The notes beneath the pieces are model-generated. The model saw only the letters and a program-made list of their open reading frames with translations. It was not told where the DNA came from and searched no databases. The position numbers and the translations under genes are program-made. DNA of 39,337 bases from a bacterium (GTDB lineage Bacteria > Patescibacteriota > Minisyncoccia > UBA6257 > GWB1-50-10), in NCBI GenBank assembly GCA_027310365.1, contig DAIDAY010000006.1, positions 1 to 39,337 on the forward strand, given 5' to 3'. Each line of letters opens with the position of its first letter. Position 1 is the first letter of the stretch. Positions 7,600-15,368 of the stretch are shown here, in pieces.

Positions 7600-8585
7600 T
7601 TCCTTGCGATGGCTTTTTGCACGGCCTCTTTGATATCCTTTACGCCCATGCCGTATTTTTCAATAAGATCTTGGGGCGCGCCCGACTCGCCGAATGTGTC
7701 ATGCATACCCACAAATTCCACCGGCACCGGATGGCGCCCCGCAAGAACTTCGGCTACCGCGCCACCGAGTCCTCCGGTAACTTGATGCTCTTCGACGGTA
7801 ATGATTGCCCCGGCTTTTTCGGCCGCCCCGACGATTCCTCTTTGATCGATCGGCTTTATCGAATGGCTGTTCAAAACGAGGATGCCTATGTTTTCTTTCT
7901 CCAGCTCCTTCGCCGCAATAAGCGCATTCCTGAGGAGCAAGCCGCACGCGATAATCGCGGCCTGCGGCTTTCGAGAATCCCAAAACGTTTCCATCTTCCC
8001 GGGGCGAAAGGGTGTATCTTCCGTCGTCATGACTGCACTTTTCTCGCGGCTAAACCGAATGTACACCGGCCCGTCAATCGACGCGGCGACGATGGTCGCT
8101 TTTTTCGCTTCGATCGCATCGCAGGGAACGAAAACCCTCATGTTCGGCATAACCCGCATTACGGCGATATCTTCCGTTGCCTGGTGCGTCGCGCCATCCG
8201 GCCCAACCGACACCCCCGCGTGATGGCCAGCGATTTTTACGTTCGCATCGTTATAAGCCACGGTCGTTCTCACTTGCTCATAATTGCGGCCGGGTGAAAA
8301 TGTCGCGTACGAAGCGATGAAGGGAATTTTTCCCGAAACACCCAAGCCCGCGGCGATGGTCGCCATGTTCTGTTCGGCGACGCCGACTTCAAAAAACCGG
8401 TCGGGGTATTTTTTGGCAAACGCTTCCACGCGCGTCGACTCCGTGAGATCGGCGGAGAGCGCCACCACGTTCCTGTTCTTGCCGCCAAGGAACAGAAGAC
8501 CTTCGCCGAAACCGTTCCGGATGGGCGCTTCTTCGACGTCTTTGTCGAAAATCTTCGGATTCAGTTTTAATTTAGGGTTCACCAT
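7596..8585 (-). CDS. Transketolase, C-terminal subunit
   Basis: The 329-aa protein holds the pyrimidine-binding and C-terminal domains of a split transketolase. FFEVGVAEQNMATIAAGLGV carries the conserved Glu that activates thiamine diphosphate, then SYATFSPGRNYEQVRTTVAY, GPDGATHQATEDIAVMRVMP and VEEHQVTGGLGGAVAEVL follow. With the N-subunit next door it would transfer two-carbon units between sugar phosphates. ATG 8585 (MVNPKLKLNPK) is chosen; the longer reading frame to 8639 runs through a hairpin and is not conserved-looking. The stop overlaps the PfkB-kinase start as ATGA. Confidence 0.93.
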   Translation of the reverse strand: MVNPKLKLNPKIFDKDVEEAPIRNGFGEGLLFLGGKNRNVVALSADLTESTRVEAFAKKYPDRFFEVGVAEQNMATIAAGLGVSGKIPFIASYATFSPGRNYEQVRTTVAYNDANVKIAGHHAGVSVGPDGATHQATEDIAVMRVMPNMRVFVPCDAIEAKKATIVAASIDGPVYIRFSREKSAVMTTEDTPFRPGKMETFWDSRKPQAAIIACGLLLRNALIAAKELEKENIGILVLNSHSIKPIDQRGIVGAAEKAGAIITVEEHQVTGGLGGAVAEVLAGRHPVPVEFVGMHDTFGESGAPQDLIEKYGMGVKDIKEAVQKAIARK

Positions 8586-8605
8586 GGCTGATAGCTCAAA
8601 ACCCA

Positions 8606-8648
8606 AAACGCAAAATGCAAAGGTGAATAAGTTTTGCATTTTGCGTTT
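8606..8648. repeat. 16-bp hairpin between the transketolase subunits
   Basis: AAACGCAAAATGCAAA (8606-8621) and TTTGCATTTTGCGTTT (8633-8648) are perfect reverse complements with an 11-nt loop. The hairpin lies 21 nt before the C-subunit ATG in the shared transcript and could stabilise the upstream mRNA or tune translation. No terminator-like T-run follows on the coding strand. Confidence 0.75.
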
Positions 8649-8665
8649 CGCCTTTTGCGCTACTT

Positions 8666-9526
8666 TTACTCATGTTCGCTCTTAATTCTACGACCAAGGG
8701 TGCGCAACTCCGCCAACGCCAACCGTGCTTCAGCCGGCGTGGGGGGTTTGCCGTGCCATTCGTACCGACGCTCCATAAAACTGACTCCTTTCCCCGGAAT
8801 CGTATGCGCGACGATGAGCGTCGGTTTCTCGTAAATCGCTTCGGCCTCGGAAATCGCGAAGACCAGTTCTTCCATGTTGTGACCATCGATTTCCAGAACG
8901 TGCCAATTGAACGACTCGTATTTTTCCCTGAGCGGCTCGAGCGGCATGACGTTTTCCGTAAAGCCGTCAATTTGAATATTGTTCCGATCCATCACGACCG
9001 TGAGGTTCGAAAGCTTGTTTTTCCCCGCAAACATGACTGCTTCCCAAACATTCCCCTCGTTGTGTTCTCCGTCGGACATCAGGCAGTACGTCCGGTATTT
9101 TTTGCCGTCCAGTCTCGCCGCAAGCGCCATGCCGATGGCCTGGGAAAGCCCCGACCCCAAAGGCCCCGAGGTCGTTTCAATTCCCGGCAGAGTTCCTCGG
9201 TGTGGGTGGCCCTGGAGGCGCGAATTGATTTTCCGGAGCGTCATAAGCTCCTCACGGGGAAAATAGCCGGCGTACGCCAGGGTCGCGTAGAGCACCGGAC
9301 AAATATGGCCGTTCGAAAGCACCAGCCGGTCGCGATCGGGCCACGCCGGTTTTCTCGGATCGTGCTTCAGAATGTGGAAATAAAACGCCGCGAAAATGTC
9401 AGCCATGCCGAGCGGTCCCGCCGAATGGCCTGAACCCGCCTCGACGAGCATTTCGATTATTTTTTCCCGTATTTTGTTTGCGGTTTCCTCAAGATATTTT
9501 AGCTTCTCCTCGTGTATCGGAATCAT
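8666..9526 (-). CDS. Transketolase, N-terminal subunit
   Basis: The 286-aa protein is the thiamine-diphosphate-binding half: VEAGSGHSAGPLGMADIFAA, NGHICPVLYATLAYAGYFP, HPHRGTLPGIETTSGPLGSG and the Mg/ThDP motif SDGEHNEGNVWEAVMFAG followed by MDRNN. The usual GDG is SDG here. It works with the C-subunit encoded 80 nt downstream. ATG 9526 is supported by a TATAAT box (9535-9540) 8 nt upstream, so it probably starts a four-gene transcript: N-subunit, C-subunit, kinase, 417-aa unknown. A 411-nt gap separates it from pyrG. Confidence 0.93.
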   Translation of the reverse strand: MIPIHEEKLKYLEETANKIREKIIEMLVEAGSGHSAGPLGMADIFAAFYFHILKHDPRKPAWPDRDRLVLSNGHICPVLYATLAYAGYFPREELMTLRKINSRLQGHPHRGTLPGIETTSGPLGSGLSQAIGMALAARLDGKKYRTYCLMSDGEHNEGNVWEAVMFAGKNKLSNLTVVMDRNNIQIDGFTENVMPLEPLREKYESFNWHVLEIDGHNMEELVFAISEAEAIYEKPTLIVAHTIPGKGVSFMERRYEWHGKPPTPAEARLALAELRTLGRRIKSEHE

Positions 9527-9534
9527 TAGGTTGC

Positions 9535-9563
9535 ATTATACCACCCACGAAAGATTGAGCCAA
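9535..9563 (-). promoter_or_regulatory. Promoter of the transketolase operon
   Basis: On the minus strand TTGGCT (9558-9563), a 17-bp spacer and TATAAT (9535-9540), preceded by TGG (extended -10), stand 8 nt before ATG 9526. Transcription would begin at or next to the start codon. Confidence 0.7.
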
Positions 9564-9937
9564 ACCTCCCCCTCGCTTCCCGCTTCGGAAACGGAAAAAT
9601 ACGATCTTCGTTCTTCGTCGGAATCAAGCCATGAACTATCGCACTCAACTTTGGTTTCTTTAAAGAAACCATGGGGATTCAACAGAGGCGCCATTTCGTT
9701 CATTCTTTCCCCATCGCTCGGGTGTTTTGCCTGTTGCCTCAGAAGTCGGCTCAAGGAAGATTTGGTGATGTCCACCAATCTCGGAACGGAAGAAATGAAA
9801 TTCCTTTGCAGGAACCATCTCGCCAGTCGAGCAGCCAGGGTCCCGCCAGTTCATGGGCTGGCGGAGAAGCGAGACCGCCTGCCTGCGCAGGCGCGATCTC
9901 GCACTGAGGTTTGATGGCATATTGGGGAAGAGGGATG
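9541..9937. other. 397-nt gap without a recognised gene, rich in hairpins
   Basis: Reading frames here resemble no known protein. Structures seen are an 18-bp palindrome GGTTTCTTTAAAGAAACC (9653-9670), ATGGGGA/TCCCCAT (9671-9677 with 9708-9714), a GGTG/CACC-type hairpin at 9759-9780, CCGCCAG/CTGGCGG (9843-9849 with 9858-9864) and GCGAGA/TCTCGC (9869-9874 with 9897-9902) with a CGCCTG/CAGGCG core. The last two follow the pyrG stop and may end or stabilise that transcript. A structured RNA or a decayed gene is possible. Confidence 0.5.
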
Positions 9938-11542
9938 TTATTTCTTCCGGGCGGCGGCTTTCAATAAGCCGACGAAGAGCGGATGCGGAACCAAAAACCG
10001 AGATTTGAATTCAGGATGCGCTTGCGTCCCCACGAAGAAGGGGTGGCTTGGAATCTCGATCATATCCGCCAGCCGATCGTCGTCTTTCGCCCAGCCGGAA
10101 AAGACCAAACCGTTTTTTTCAAGAACGTCGTGATACTCGGGATTCACTTCATACCGATGCCGATGCCGCTCGCTCACCACATCCTTGCCGTAGAGGTCGC
10201 GCGCTTTCGTCCCTTTCACGAGTTCCATATCCCAAGCGCCGAGCCGCATGGTCCCTCCCAAATCCTTGACGTTCTTCTGCGAAGGCATAATATCGATGGC
10301 CGGATTCGGCGTCCGGGGATCGAATTCGGTGCTGTTTGCTCTCGTGAGCCCGCAAACGTGCCTCGCATATTCGATAACGGCAACCTGGAACCCCAAGCAA
10401 AGGCCGAGAAACGGAACCTTATTTTCCCGGGCGTATTTAACGGCTTTTATCTTCCCCTCGATGCCCCGCTTGCCGAATCCGCCGGGGACGACAATGCCGT
10501 CGAAGTCCTTCATTTTTCCGATAATATTGTCTTTTTCTGAATCAACCTGAATGATGTTCGCCTTGACGCCGGCCGCGAGCGCCGCATGCTTGATCGCCTC
10601 GACGACGGAGAGGTACGCGTCCGGGTTCATGACATATTTCCCCACCAAACCGATGTTCACCGATTTTGCGATCCGGCGGAGCTTCCGCACTTTCCTTTGG
10701 AGTAAAGCGATATCAAGCCGTTTAACGGGCAGCCGCAGACTCTTCAGAATATTCTCGTCCAAGCGCTTTTTCCTGAAATTTAACGGCACCTCGTAAATAC
10801 TCGACGCGTTGGGAGCTTCGATGATGTGGTCGGGACGGACGTTCGTGAACATCGCGATCTTGCTCCTGATGTCGCCGTCGAATTCCTGCTTGCATCGTAC
10901 AATCAAGAAATTGGGATGGATGCCGGCCTCACGGAGGAGCTTCACTGATTGCTGGATGGGTTTGGTCTTTTCTTCCTCCGACGGAAAGACATAATCGATT
11001 TTTACCACGTGGATAAAGGAAACGTTTTCCTCGCCGCATTCGCCGGAAAGCTGCCGCGCAGCTTCCAGAAAGGGTTCTTCTTCGATATCGCCGACCGTCC
11101 CGCCGATTTCGACGACGACGATGTCGGCTTTTTTATCCTCGGCGGGTTTCACGATCCGCCGTTTTATTTCATCGGTGACATGCGGGATGATTTGAATCGT
11201 CTTCCCCAAGAAATCGCCGTGCCGCTCCAAATCTATGACGTGCGCGTACACGGAGCCCGTCGTGAAGTTGGAGTACCGATCCAAATTCATGTTCAGAAAC
11301 CGCTCGTAATGCCCTAAATCCAGATCGGTCTCGGCGCCGTCGTCGGTCACGAAAACCTCGCCGTGCTGATACGGGTTCATGGTCCCGGCGTCCTTGTTCA
11401 AGTATGGGTCCATTTTGACGGGAAAAATTTTATAGCCGCGCGATTTCAAGAGCGAACTGATTGAAGCGGCCGACGCCCCCTTCCCGATTCCGGAAATGAC
11501 TCCTCCCGTCACAAAAATGATCTTCGGCCGGCGCGCTTTCAT
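9938..11542 (-). CDS. pyrG: CTP synthase (glutamine-hydrolysing)
   Basis: The 534-aa protein has both domains at full length. The N-terminal synthetase domain (about 1-270) has IIFVTGGVISGIGKGASAAS with the P-loop, MDPYLNKDAGTMNPYQHGEV and FIHVVKIDYVFPSEEEKTKP. The class I glutamine amidotransferase domain (about 290-534) has FLGLCLGFQVAVIEYAR with the nucleophile Cys and GTQAHPEFKSR with the catalytic His-Glu. It makes CTP from UTP, ATP and glutamine. ATG 11542 lies 19 nt after rpe, so it is probably the last gene of the gap-rpiB-rpe-pyrG set. Confidence 0.97.
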   Translation of the reverse strand: MKARRPKIIFVTGGVISGIGKGASAASISSLLKSRGYKIFPVKMDPYLNKDAGTMNPYQHGEVFVTDDGAETDLDLGHYERFLNMNLDRYSNFTTGSVYAHVIDLERHGDFLGKTIQIIPHVTDEIKRRIVKPAEDKKADIVVVEIGGTVGDIEEEPFLEAARQLSGECGEENVSFIHVVKIDYVFPSEEEKTKPIQQSVKLLREAGIHPNFLIVRCKQEFDGDIRSKIAMFTNVRPDHIIEAPNASSIYEVPLNFRKKRLDENILKSLRLPVKRLDIALLQRKVRKLRRIAKSVNIGLVGKYVMNPDAYLSVVEAIKHAALAAGVKANIIQVDSEKDNIIGKMKDFDGIVVPGGFGKRGIEGKIKAVKYARENKVPFLGLCLGFQVAVIEYARHVCGLTRANSTEFDPRTPNPAIDIMPSQKNVKDLGGTMRLGAWDMELVKGTKARDLYGKDVVSERHRHRYEVNPEYHDVLEKNGLVFSGWAKDDDRLADMIEIPSHPFFVGTQAHPEFKSRFLVPHPLFVGLLKAAARKK

Positions 11543-11545
11543 TCC

Positions 11546-11563
11546 GAAAAAAACGTTTTTTTC
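11546..11563. repeat. Perfect A-tract/T-tract palindrome between rpe and pyrG
   Basis: GAAAAAAACGTTTTTTTC is an 18-bp perfect palindrome covering the rpe stop codon and the pyrG upstream region. It could form a weak hairpin in the RNA or a bent DNA site. Confidence 0.5.
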
Positions 11564-12212
11564 ATAAACTCGTTAAACCATTATACACTTTTTCTATTTC
11601 GTCGCTTTTCCACAGGTACGATCCTGAAATAAGGCCTGCGGCGCCCGCATCCTTCATCATCCGCGCCGTATGTTCGTTGACCCCGCCGTCCACGAACACC
11701 TCGACGGCGGGATATGCCGACGTGAAGAATTTGATTCTCCCGAGGACGGATTCGTCAAGCGTCCCGCCGGAAAAACCGAGCGGCACGGCCACAAACTCAA
11801 CCATGTCCACCTCGGTCATTTCAACGAGATCGAAAAGATAATGCATCTCGCCGCCGATCCCCATCGCGAAAACGAGTTCGGCATTGATCGAGGAACAAGC
11901 TTTTTCCGCCTCTCCAAGATTGAAATCGGATTCTATATGCACCACAAATCTCTTGACGTTCTTCGAGGCAGACCATCGCTTCATCTCCGCGAGGGGGTCG
12001 TGCGTCATCACATGGATTTCAAAATCAAAATCGCTTCCCAGAAGAGCGTCAAAAAACTGAGGAGAAAGAGGCATGACGGCTTCCGTGAACCTTCCGTCGG
12101 ATACGTCGATATGAACGACGCGAGCTCCCATTTTTTTGAGGAGCTCGAGCTTGGGCATTATGACTCTCACTGATGCTTCGTCCGAGAAATTTAACGATGG
12201 GATTACTTTCAT
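11562..12212 (-). CDS. rpe: Ribulose-phosphate 3-epimerase
   Basis: The 216-aa protein begins MKVIPSLNFSD, then VVHIDVSDGRF (metal and catalytic Asp), FEIHVMTHDP, LGFSGGTLDESVLGRI (phosphate loop) and VFVDGGVNEHTARMMKDAGA with the second catalytic Asp. These are the Rpe TIM-barrel landmarks, with some substitutions (usual HxDVMDGxF and GFGGQ). It interconverts ribulose-5-phosphate and xylulose-5-phosphate, supplying transketolase. ATG 12212 lies one nucleotide after the rpiB stop and matches the family N-terminus. The in-frame ATG at 12239 would overlap rpiB by 26 nt. Confidence 0.85.
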   Translation of the reverse strand: MKVIPSLNFSDEASVRVIMPKLELLKKMGARVVHIDVSDGRFTEAVMPLSPQFFDALLGSDFDFEIHVMTHDPLAEMKRWSASKNVKRFVVHIESDFNLGEAEKACSSINAELVFAMGIGGEMHYLFDLVEMTEVDMVEFVAVPLGFSGGTLDESVLGRIKFFTSAYPAVEVFVDGGVNEHTARMMKDAGAAGLISGSYLWKSDEIEKVYNGLTSL

Positions 12213-12213
12213 G

Positions 12214-12702
12214 TCAATAATCGCCGATCGAACCTTCATTGATGTCTTTTATCATCCTGGTTTCCAAAGAAGATATCTTATCGAGTCTTCTCTTGAACCG
12301 CTCATCGCCGCCGAACGGCGTTTCAAGCCACGTGACCACGATTTTCTTCGCCGCTTCGTGATCCGCGTAACTTGAGCCGAGGGCAAGAACGTTCGCATTA
12401 TCATCATGCCGAGAATCGAATGCTTGATTGGGGTTTGAAACGAGAGCACACCGCACGTTCCTGAATTTGTTGGCGACGATGTCGACGCCCACCCCCGAAC
12501 CGCATATCAAAATCCCGCGCGCCGTCTCGAATTCCAGACTGATCTTCCTCGCGACCTTCGCGGCGAATTCCGGATAATCGTCGTCTTTGTCGTACGTTCG
12601 GGCACCCATGTCGGTCACCGAGTAGCCGGCCAGTTTCAGGTCATTCTGAATCCGCTCTTTCAATTCAAAGCCCCGATGATCAGCGCCGATGTAGATAATC
12701 AT
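12214..12702 (-). CDS. rpiB: Ribose-5-phosphate isomerase B
   Basis: The 162-aa protein begins MIIYIGADHRGFELKERIQN, the RpiB/LacAB opening. GILICGSGVGVDIVANKFRN holds the catalytic Cys, and RHDDNANVLALGS is the usual C-terminal landmark. It interconverts ribose- and ribulose-5-phosphate. The C-terminal tail is slightly longer than in typical 145-150-aa RpiB. Its ATG overlaps the GAPDH stop (ATGA), and rpe starts one nucleotide after its stop, so the three are tightly coupled. Confidence 0.94.
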   Translation of the reverse strand: MIIYIGADHRGFELKERIQNDLKLAGYSVTDMGARTYDKDDDYPEFAAKVARKISLEFETARGILICGSGVGVDIVANKFRNVRCALVSNPNQAFDSRHDDNANVLALGSSYADHEAAKKIVVTWLETPFGGDERFKRRLDKISSLETRMIKDINEGSIGDY

Positions 12703-13712
12703 AAGCTCGCAATCATGGCGACATGTCTGACTAAAGTTGAAACATAGCCAGCTTCATTGTCGTACCAAGAAAGCACTTTTACCAAATCGCCGTCGACAAC
12801 TTTCGTGAAACCGAGGTCGACGATCGCGCCGTACTCGGCCCCCAAGATGTCGGAAGAAACGATTTGATCTTTCGTAACTCCCACGATCCCCTTCCACCTC
12901 GGCGATGCCGCCGCCTCCGTGAAGATGCCGTTTATCTCTTCCACGGTCGTTTTCCTTTTTGCGACGAACGTTATGTCCGCAATGGATCCTGCGACGACCG
13001 GAATGCGCAGAGCAATGCCGTCGAATTTTCCCTGGAGATTCTTGATCGCCCGCGTGACGGCAATGGCCGCCCCCGTCGTGGAAGGGACGACGTTCTGCGC
13101 CGCCGCCCGGCCACGCCTCATATCGTTTCCCTTGACCGGCCCATCAACGATGGATTGCGTCGCCGTGTATCCATGCGCGGTGTTCAACACCGCTTTCGCG
13201 ATTCCGGGATTTTCCGACATGATTTGGATGACGGGCGAAGCTGCGTTTGTCGTACACGAACCATTGGAAGTGAGAGCAACCCCTTTCGCCTCGTCCTCAT
13301 TGACACCCACCAAAACCGTTTTTCCTGCGGCGCCGTCGGGATCTTTAGCCGGAGCCGTGATAACCACTCGCTTCGCTCCACCCGCGAGATGAATCTTTGC
13401 TTTTTCGTATTCTTCGAAAATACCGGTCGATTCAACCACGATGTCGATAGTCATGCGCTTCCACGGCAATTGAGCCGGTTCCTTGATTTGCAGAAAGACA
13501 ACTTCTTTCCCGTCGATGATTAAGTTCCCGTTGCGCGCCTCGACGCTCCTCGCATACCTGCCGTAGACCGTGTCGTACTTTAAAAGGTACGCAAGATTTT
13601 CCAAACTTCCCAAGTCGTTGATCGCGACGATATCGATGTTCGGTTTTCCCCACGCCTGCTTCAAAAATAACCTCCCTATTCTTCCGAACCCATTGATTGC
13701 TATCTTTGCCAT
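12699..13712 (-). CDS. gap: Glyceraldehyde-3-phosphate dehydrogenase
   Basis: The 337-aa protein begins MAKIAINGFGRIGRLFLKQA, the NAD-binding motif. The catalytic Cys is in SNGSCTTNAASPVI, followed by HGYTATQSIVDGP and WYDNEAGYVSTLVRHV at the C-terminus. It oxidises glyceraldehyde-3-phosphate to 1,3-bisphosphoglycerate. The usual SCTTNCLAP has Ala in place of the second Cys. ATG 13712 is the family start and lies 7 nt after a TATACT box (13720-13725). A frame extending to 13805 is a low-complexity Arg/Ser stretch and is rejected. It heads the gap-rpiB-rpe-pyrG set. Confidence 0.97.
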   Translation of the reverse strand: MAKIAINGFGRIGRLFLKQAWGKPNIDIVAINDLGSLENLAYLLKYDTVYGRYARSVEARNGNLIIDGKEVVFLQIKEPAQLPWKRMTIDIVVESTGIFEEYEKAKIHLAGGAKRVVITAPAKDPDGAAGKTVLVGVNEDEAKGVALTSNGSCTTNAASPVIQIMSENPGIAKAVLNTAHGYTATQSIVDGPVKGNDMRRGRAAAQNVVPSTTGAAIAVTRAIKNLQGKFDGIALRIPVVAGSIADITFVAKRKTTVEEINGIFTEAAASPRWKGIVGVTKDQIVSSDILGAEYGAIVDLGFTKVVDGDLVKVLSWYDNEAGYVSTLVRHVAMIASL

Positions 13713-13719
13713 GTCTCGT

Positions 13720-13725
13720 AGTATA
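13720..13725 (-). promoter_or_regulatory. -10 box of gap, leaderless layout
   Basis: TATACT on the minus strand ends 7 nt before ATG 13712. No convincing -35 box is seen at the right distance (best is TTCAAA with an 18-bp spacer). Confidence 0.55.
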
Positions 13726-13880
13726 ACCGCGGACTCTTCGTTGTTTGAACAAGAGACCCCTCCCTTTCTCCTCCCCGCCCCGACTTTCGAGTGGCGGCGA
13801 AGCACACTCTCATTCTCGGATTTGCCGCTTCGTCTGTCAAGAGGAAAAGGAGAAGCGTTTGCATCTCGGCGGAAGAAACT

Positions 13881-14390
13881 TTATCGGGGATTTTGCAAAA
13901 TTCGCGAAGTCGGTATAAGCGTTCGAACATAAACCGGGTCGCCGATATTGGCCTGCAAAAGTCTTACTCTTCCGGCACGCAATTCCAAAACTCTGTCAAC
14001 GGACTGCGGTGGATAGTACACTTTGAGATCGGCATCCGGCGTTCCCGGCGCCGGCGGCTGCATGTTCTCTTCGAAGCCGACGATTTTTCCACCGGCGATC
14101 CAGACAAGATCGATGGGGATAAGCATTCCCTTCATCCAAAATCCGTAATTTCCTGCTTGGGGAAAAATAAAGAGCAATCCGTCGTTGATGCCTAAATCGG
14201 CACGCCCACCGAGCCCCTTCTCCCGTGTCGGTTCATCCTTTGCGACGTCAGCCGTTATATACTGCTGGCCGATTCTCACTTCCGCTTTTTTCTGAACTTT
14301 GCCGATCTGGTCCAGGTATGGCAGAGCTACCGCTGCCGCCCCCACGGCGAACCCCGCAATAACAACGAGCGTTTTCAAAAATCCCGGCAT
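13881..14390 (-). CDS. DUF192 family protein, membrane-anchored or secreted
   Basis: The 169-aa protein has an N-terminal hydrophobic helix (MPGFLKTLVVIAGFAVGAAA). The DUF192 body follows: ITADVAKDEPTREKGLGGRA, LLFIFPQAGNYGFWMKGMLI with the conserved F-WMK, PIDLVWIAGGKIVGFEEN and VLELRAGRV. The family is widespread and of unknown function, usually an extracytoplasmic beta protein. ATG 14390 is chosen because an extended -10 (TGTATAAT, 14398-14403 for the hexamer) ends 7 nt upstream; a longer frame to 14414 would contain that box. It stands alone, 168 nt before gap on the same strand. Confidence 0.85.
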   Translation of the reverse strand: MPGFLKTLVVIAGFAVGAAAVALPYLDQIGKVQKKAEVRIGQQYITADVAKDEPTREKGLGGRADLGINDGLLFIFPQAGNYGFWMKGMLIPIDLVWIAGGKIVGFEENMQPPAPGTPDADLKVYYPPQSVDRVLELRAGRVRLLQANIGDPVYVRTLIPTSRILQNPR

Positions 14391-14397
14391 TTTACTT

Positions 14398-14405
14398 ATT
14401 ATACA
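14398..14405 (-). promoter_or_regulatory. Extended -10 promoter of the DUF192 gene, leaderless layout
   Basis: TGTATAAT on the minus strand ends 7 nt before ATG 14390. Confidence 0.65.
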
Positions 14406-14511
14406 CTCCCTCACTTCGGCGGCATGAGCATTTCAACGAAGCGTCAGTTGAGCACGCTCCAGGAATGTGGTTTACGCATAATACACTTCTTTCACCAAGG
14501 TTGTCGCTGCA

Positions 14512-15051
14512 CTATCTTCGCGATACAGCTGAGGCGTGGGGAGAAATCAATCCATAAATCACGATGCCGAATGCCACTGAAACATTCAGGGATTCCTTTT
14601 TCCCTCTCATTGGTATTTCGAATATCTTGTCCGATTGATCCAAAATGCTCTTTGGCAATCCCCGAACTTCGCTTCCCATGACGAGCGCGATCTTCGCATT
14701 CGCGGGGAATTTGATCTTATGATACGGCACTGATTTTTCCGACTGTTCAACCGAGAAAATGTTATATCCCCTTTTCTTCAATTTCAAAACTTCGCGGACG
14801 CCGTTTTTTGAATGCTCCCAAGGGACGATTTTCTCGGCGCCTAAGGCGACTTTGGAAACTTCTTTTCGGTATTTTCCGAAAACGTCGACGGGCTTCGGCG
14901 TAATGCCGCAAAGATACAGCTTCGAAACCCCGGCGGCATCGGCCGTCCGGAATATTGAACCGACGTTATGCAAACTCCTGATGCCGTTCAGTACGACAAC
15001 GATATTTTTTACTCCCACGCCCCTGTTGCGCTGTGAAGGATGGGTATTCAT
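14512..15051 (-). CDS. SpoU/TrmH-family RNA 2'-O-methyltransferase
   Basis: The 179-aa protein has the three SPOUT motifs: HNVGSIFRTADAAGVSKLYL (motif 1), IALVMGSEVRGLPKSILDQS (motif 2) and IPMRGKKESLNVSVAFGIVI (motif 3). The trefoil-knot SAM site is therefore intact. Family members methylate the ribose of a tRNA or rRNA nucleotide; the target cannot be read from sequence. There is no N-terminal L30e-like domain, so it resembles the small TrmH/TrmL-like forms. ATG 15051 is the first start in frame. A TATAAT at 15119-15124 on the minus strand would give a leader of about 60 nt. Confidence 0.88.
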   Translation of the reverse strand: MNTHPSQRNRGVGVKNIVVVLNGIRSLHNVGSIFRTADAAGVSKLYLCGITPKPVDVFGKYRKEVSKVALGAEKIVPWEHSKNGVREVLKLKKRGYNIFSVEQSEKSVPYHKIKFPANAKIALVMGSEVRGLPKSILDQSDKIFEIPMRGKKESLNVSVAFGIVIYGLISPHASAVSRR

Positions 15052-15118
15052 GGGATGTTTTTATTGAGCAGTGGTGAAATTCCCATCAACGACCCGCGCG
15101 GAAATCTCTTGTCGTTCT

Positions 15119-15124
15119 ATTATA
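15119..15124 (-). promoter_or_regulatory. -10 box upstream of the SpoU methyltransferase
   Basis: TATAAT on the minus strand, preceded by TTGTTC. Initiation about 7 nt downstream would leave a 60-nt leader before ATG 15051, longer than at most genes here. No clear -35 box. Confidence 0.4.
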
Positions 15125-15226
15125 GAACAATTGAAATTAAATCTCTTGCTTTCCATCCTCGGTGAAACTCTCCGCCCTCAAACACGGGAGCTTCCCGGAA
15201 GCGGAATACGAGATTCGGGATGCCAT

Positions 15227-15264
15227 CCGTTCATTCCTGCCGTACCTGCGGCGGGAATGAACGG
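15227..15264. repeat. REP-like palindromic hairpin
   Basis: CCGTTCATTCCTGCCG (15227-15242) and CGGCGGGAATGAACGG (15249-15264) form a 16-bp stem with one G-T pair and a TACCTG loop. The CATTCCTGCCG...CGGCGGGAATG style is that of widespread bacterial palindromic repeats. It lies in the 317-nt gap between the SpoU gene and tRNA-Lys, which otherwise holds only the two promoters listed. Confidence 0.7.
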
Positions 15265-15282
15265 GCTGGGGGTGACAAAAAC

Positions 15283-15311
15283 TTTACAAAGCACCAGCCT
15301 CAAAGTAAAAT
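15283..15311 (+). promoter_or_regulatory. Probable promoter of tRNA-Lys
   Basis: TTTACA (15283-15288), a 17-bp spacer and TAAAAT (15306-15311), 57 nt before the tRNA. Confidence 0.55.
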
Positions 15312-15368
15312 AAACACAGAAAAAACGGATCAGTCCCGAAACGGCCAAGCGTCCAGCAAAAACGTCCG

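Noticed and set aside
9535-9720. T-box-like leader before the transketolase operon
   Set aside because: GGGTGGTA and an ATGGGGA stem recall T-box elements, but the canonical AGGGTGGNACCGCG core is absent, no terminator pair follows, and transketolase is not an expected target. GGTGGTATAATG is better explained as an extended -10 promoter.
9536-9778. 80-codon minus-strand ORF after pyrG
   Set aside because: It runs through palindromes and the transketolase promoter, has no start signal and resembles no family.
9541-9937. RNase P RNA, tmRNA or SRP RNA in the gap
   Set aside because: No GAGGAAAGTC or ACAGAAA signatures of RNase P RNA, no tmRNA tRNA-like ends and no SRP tetraloop domain are visible.
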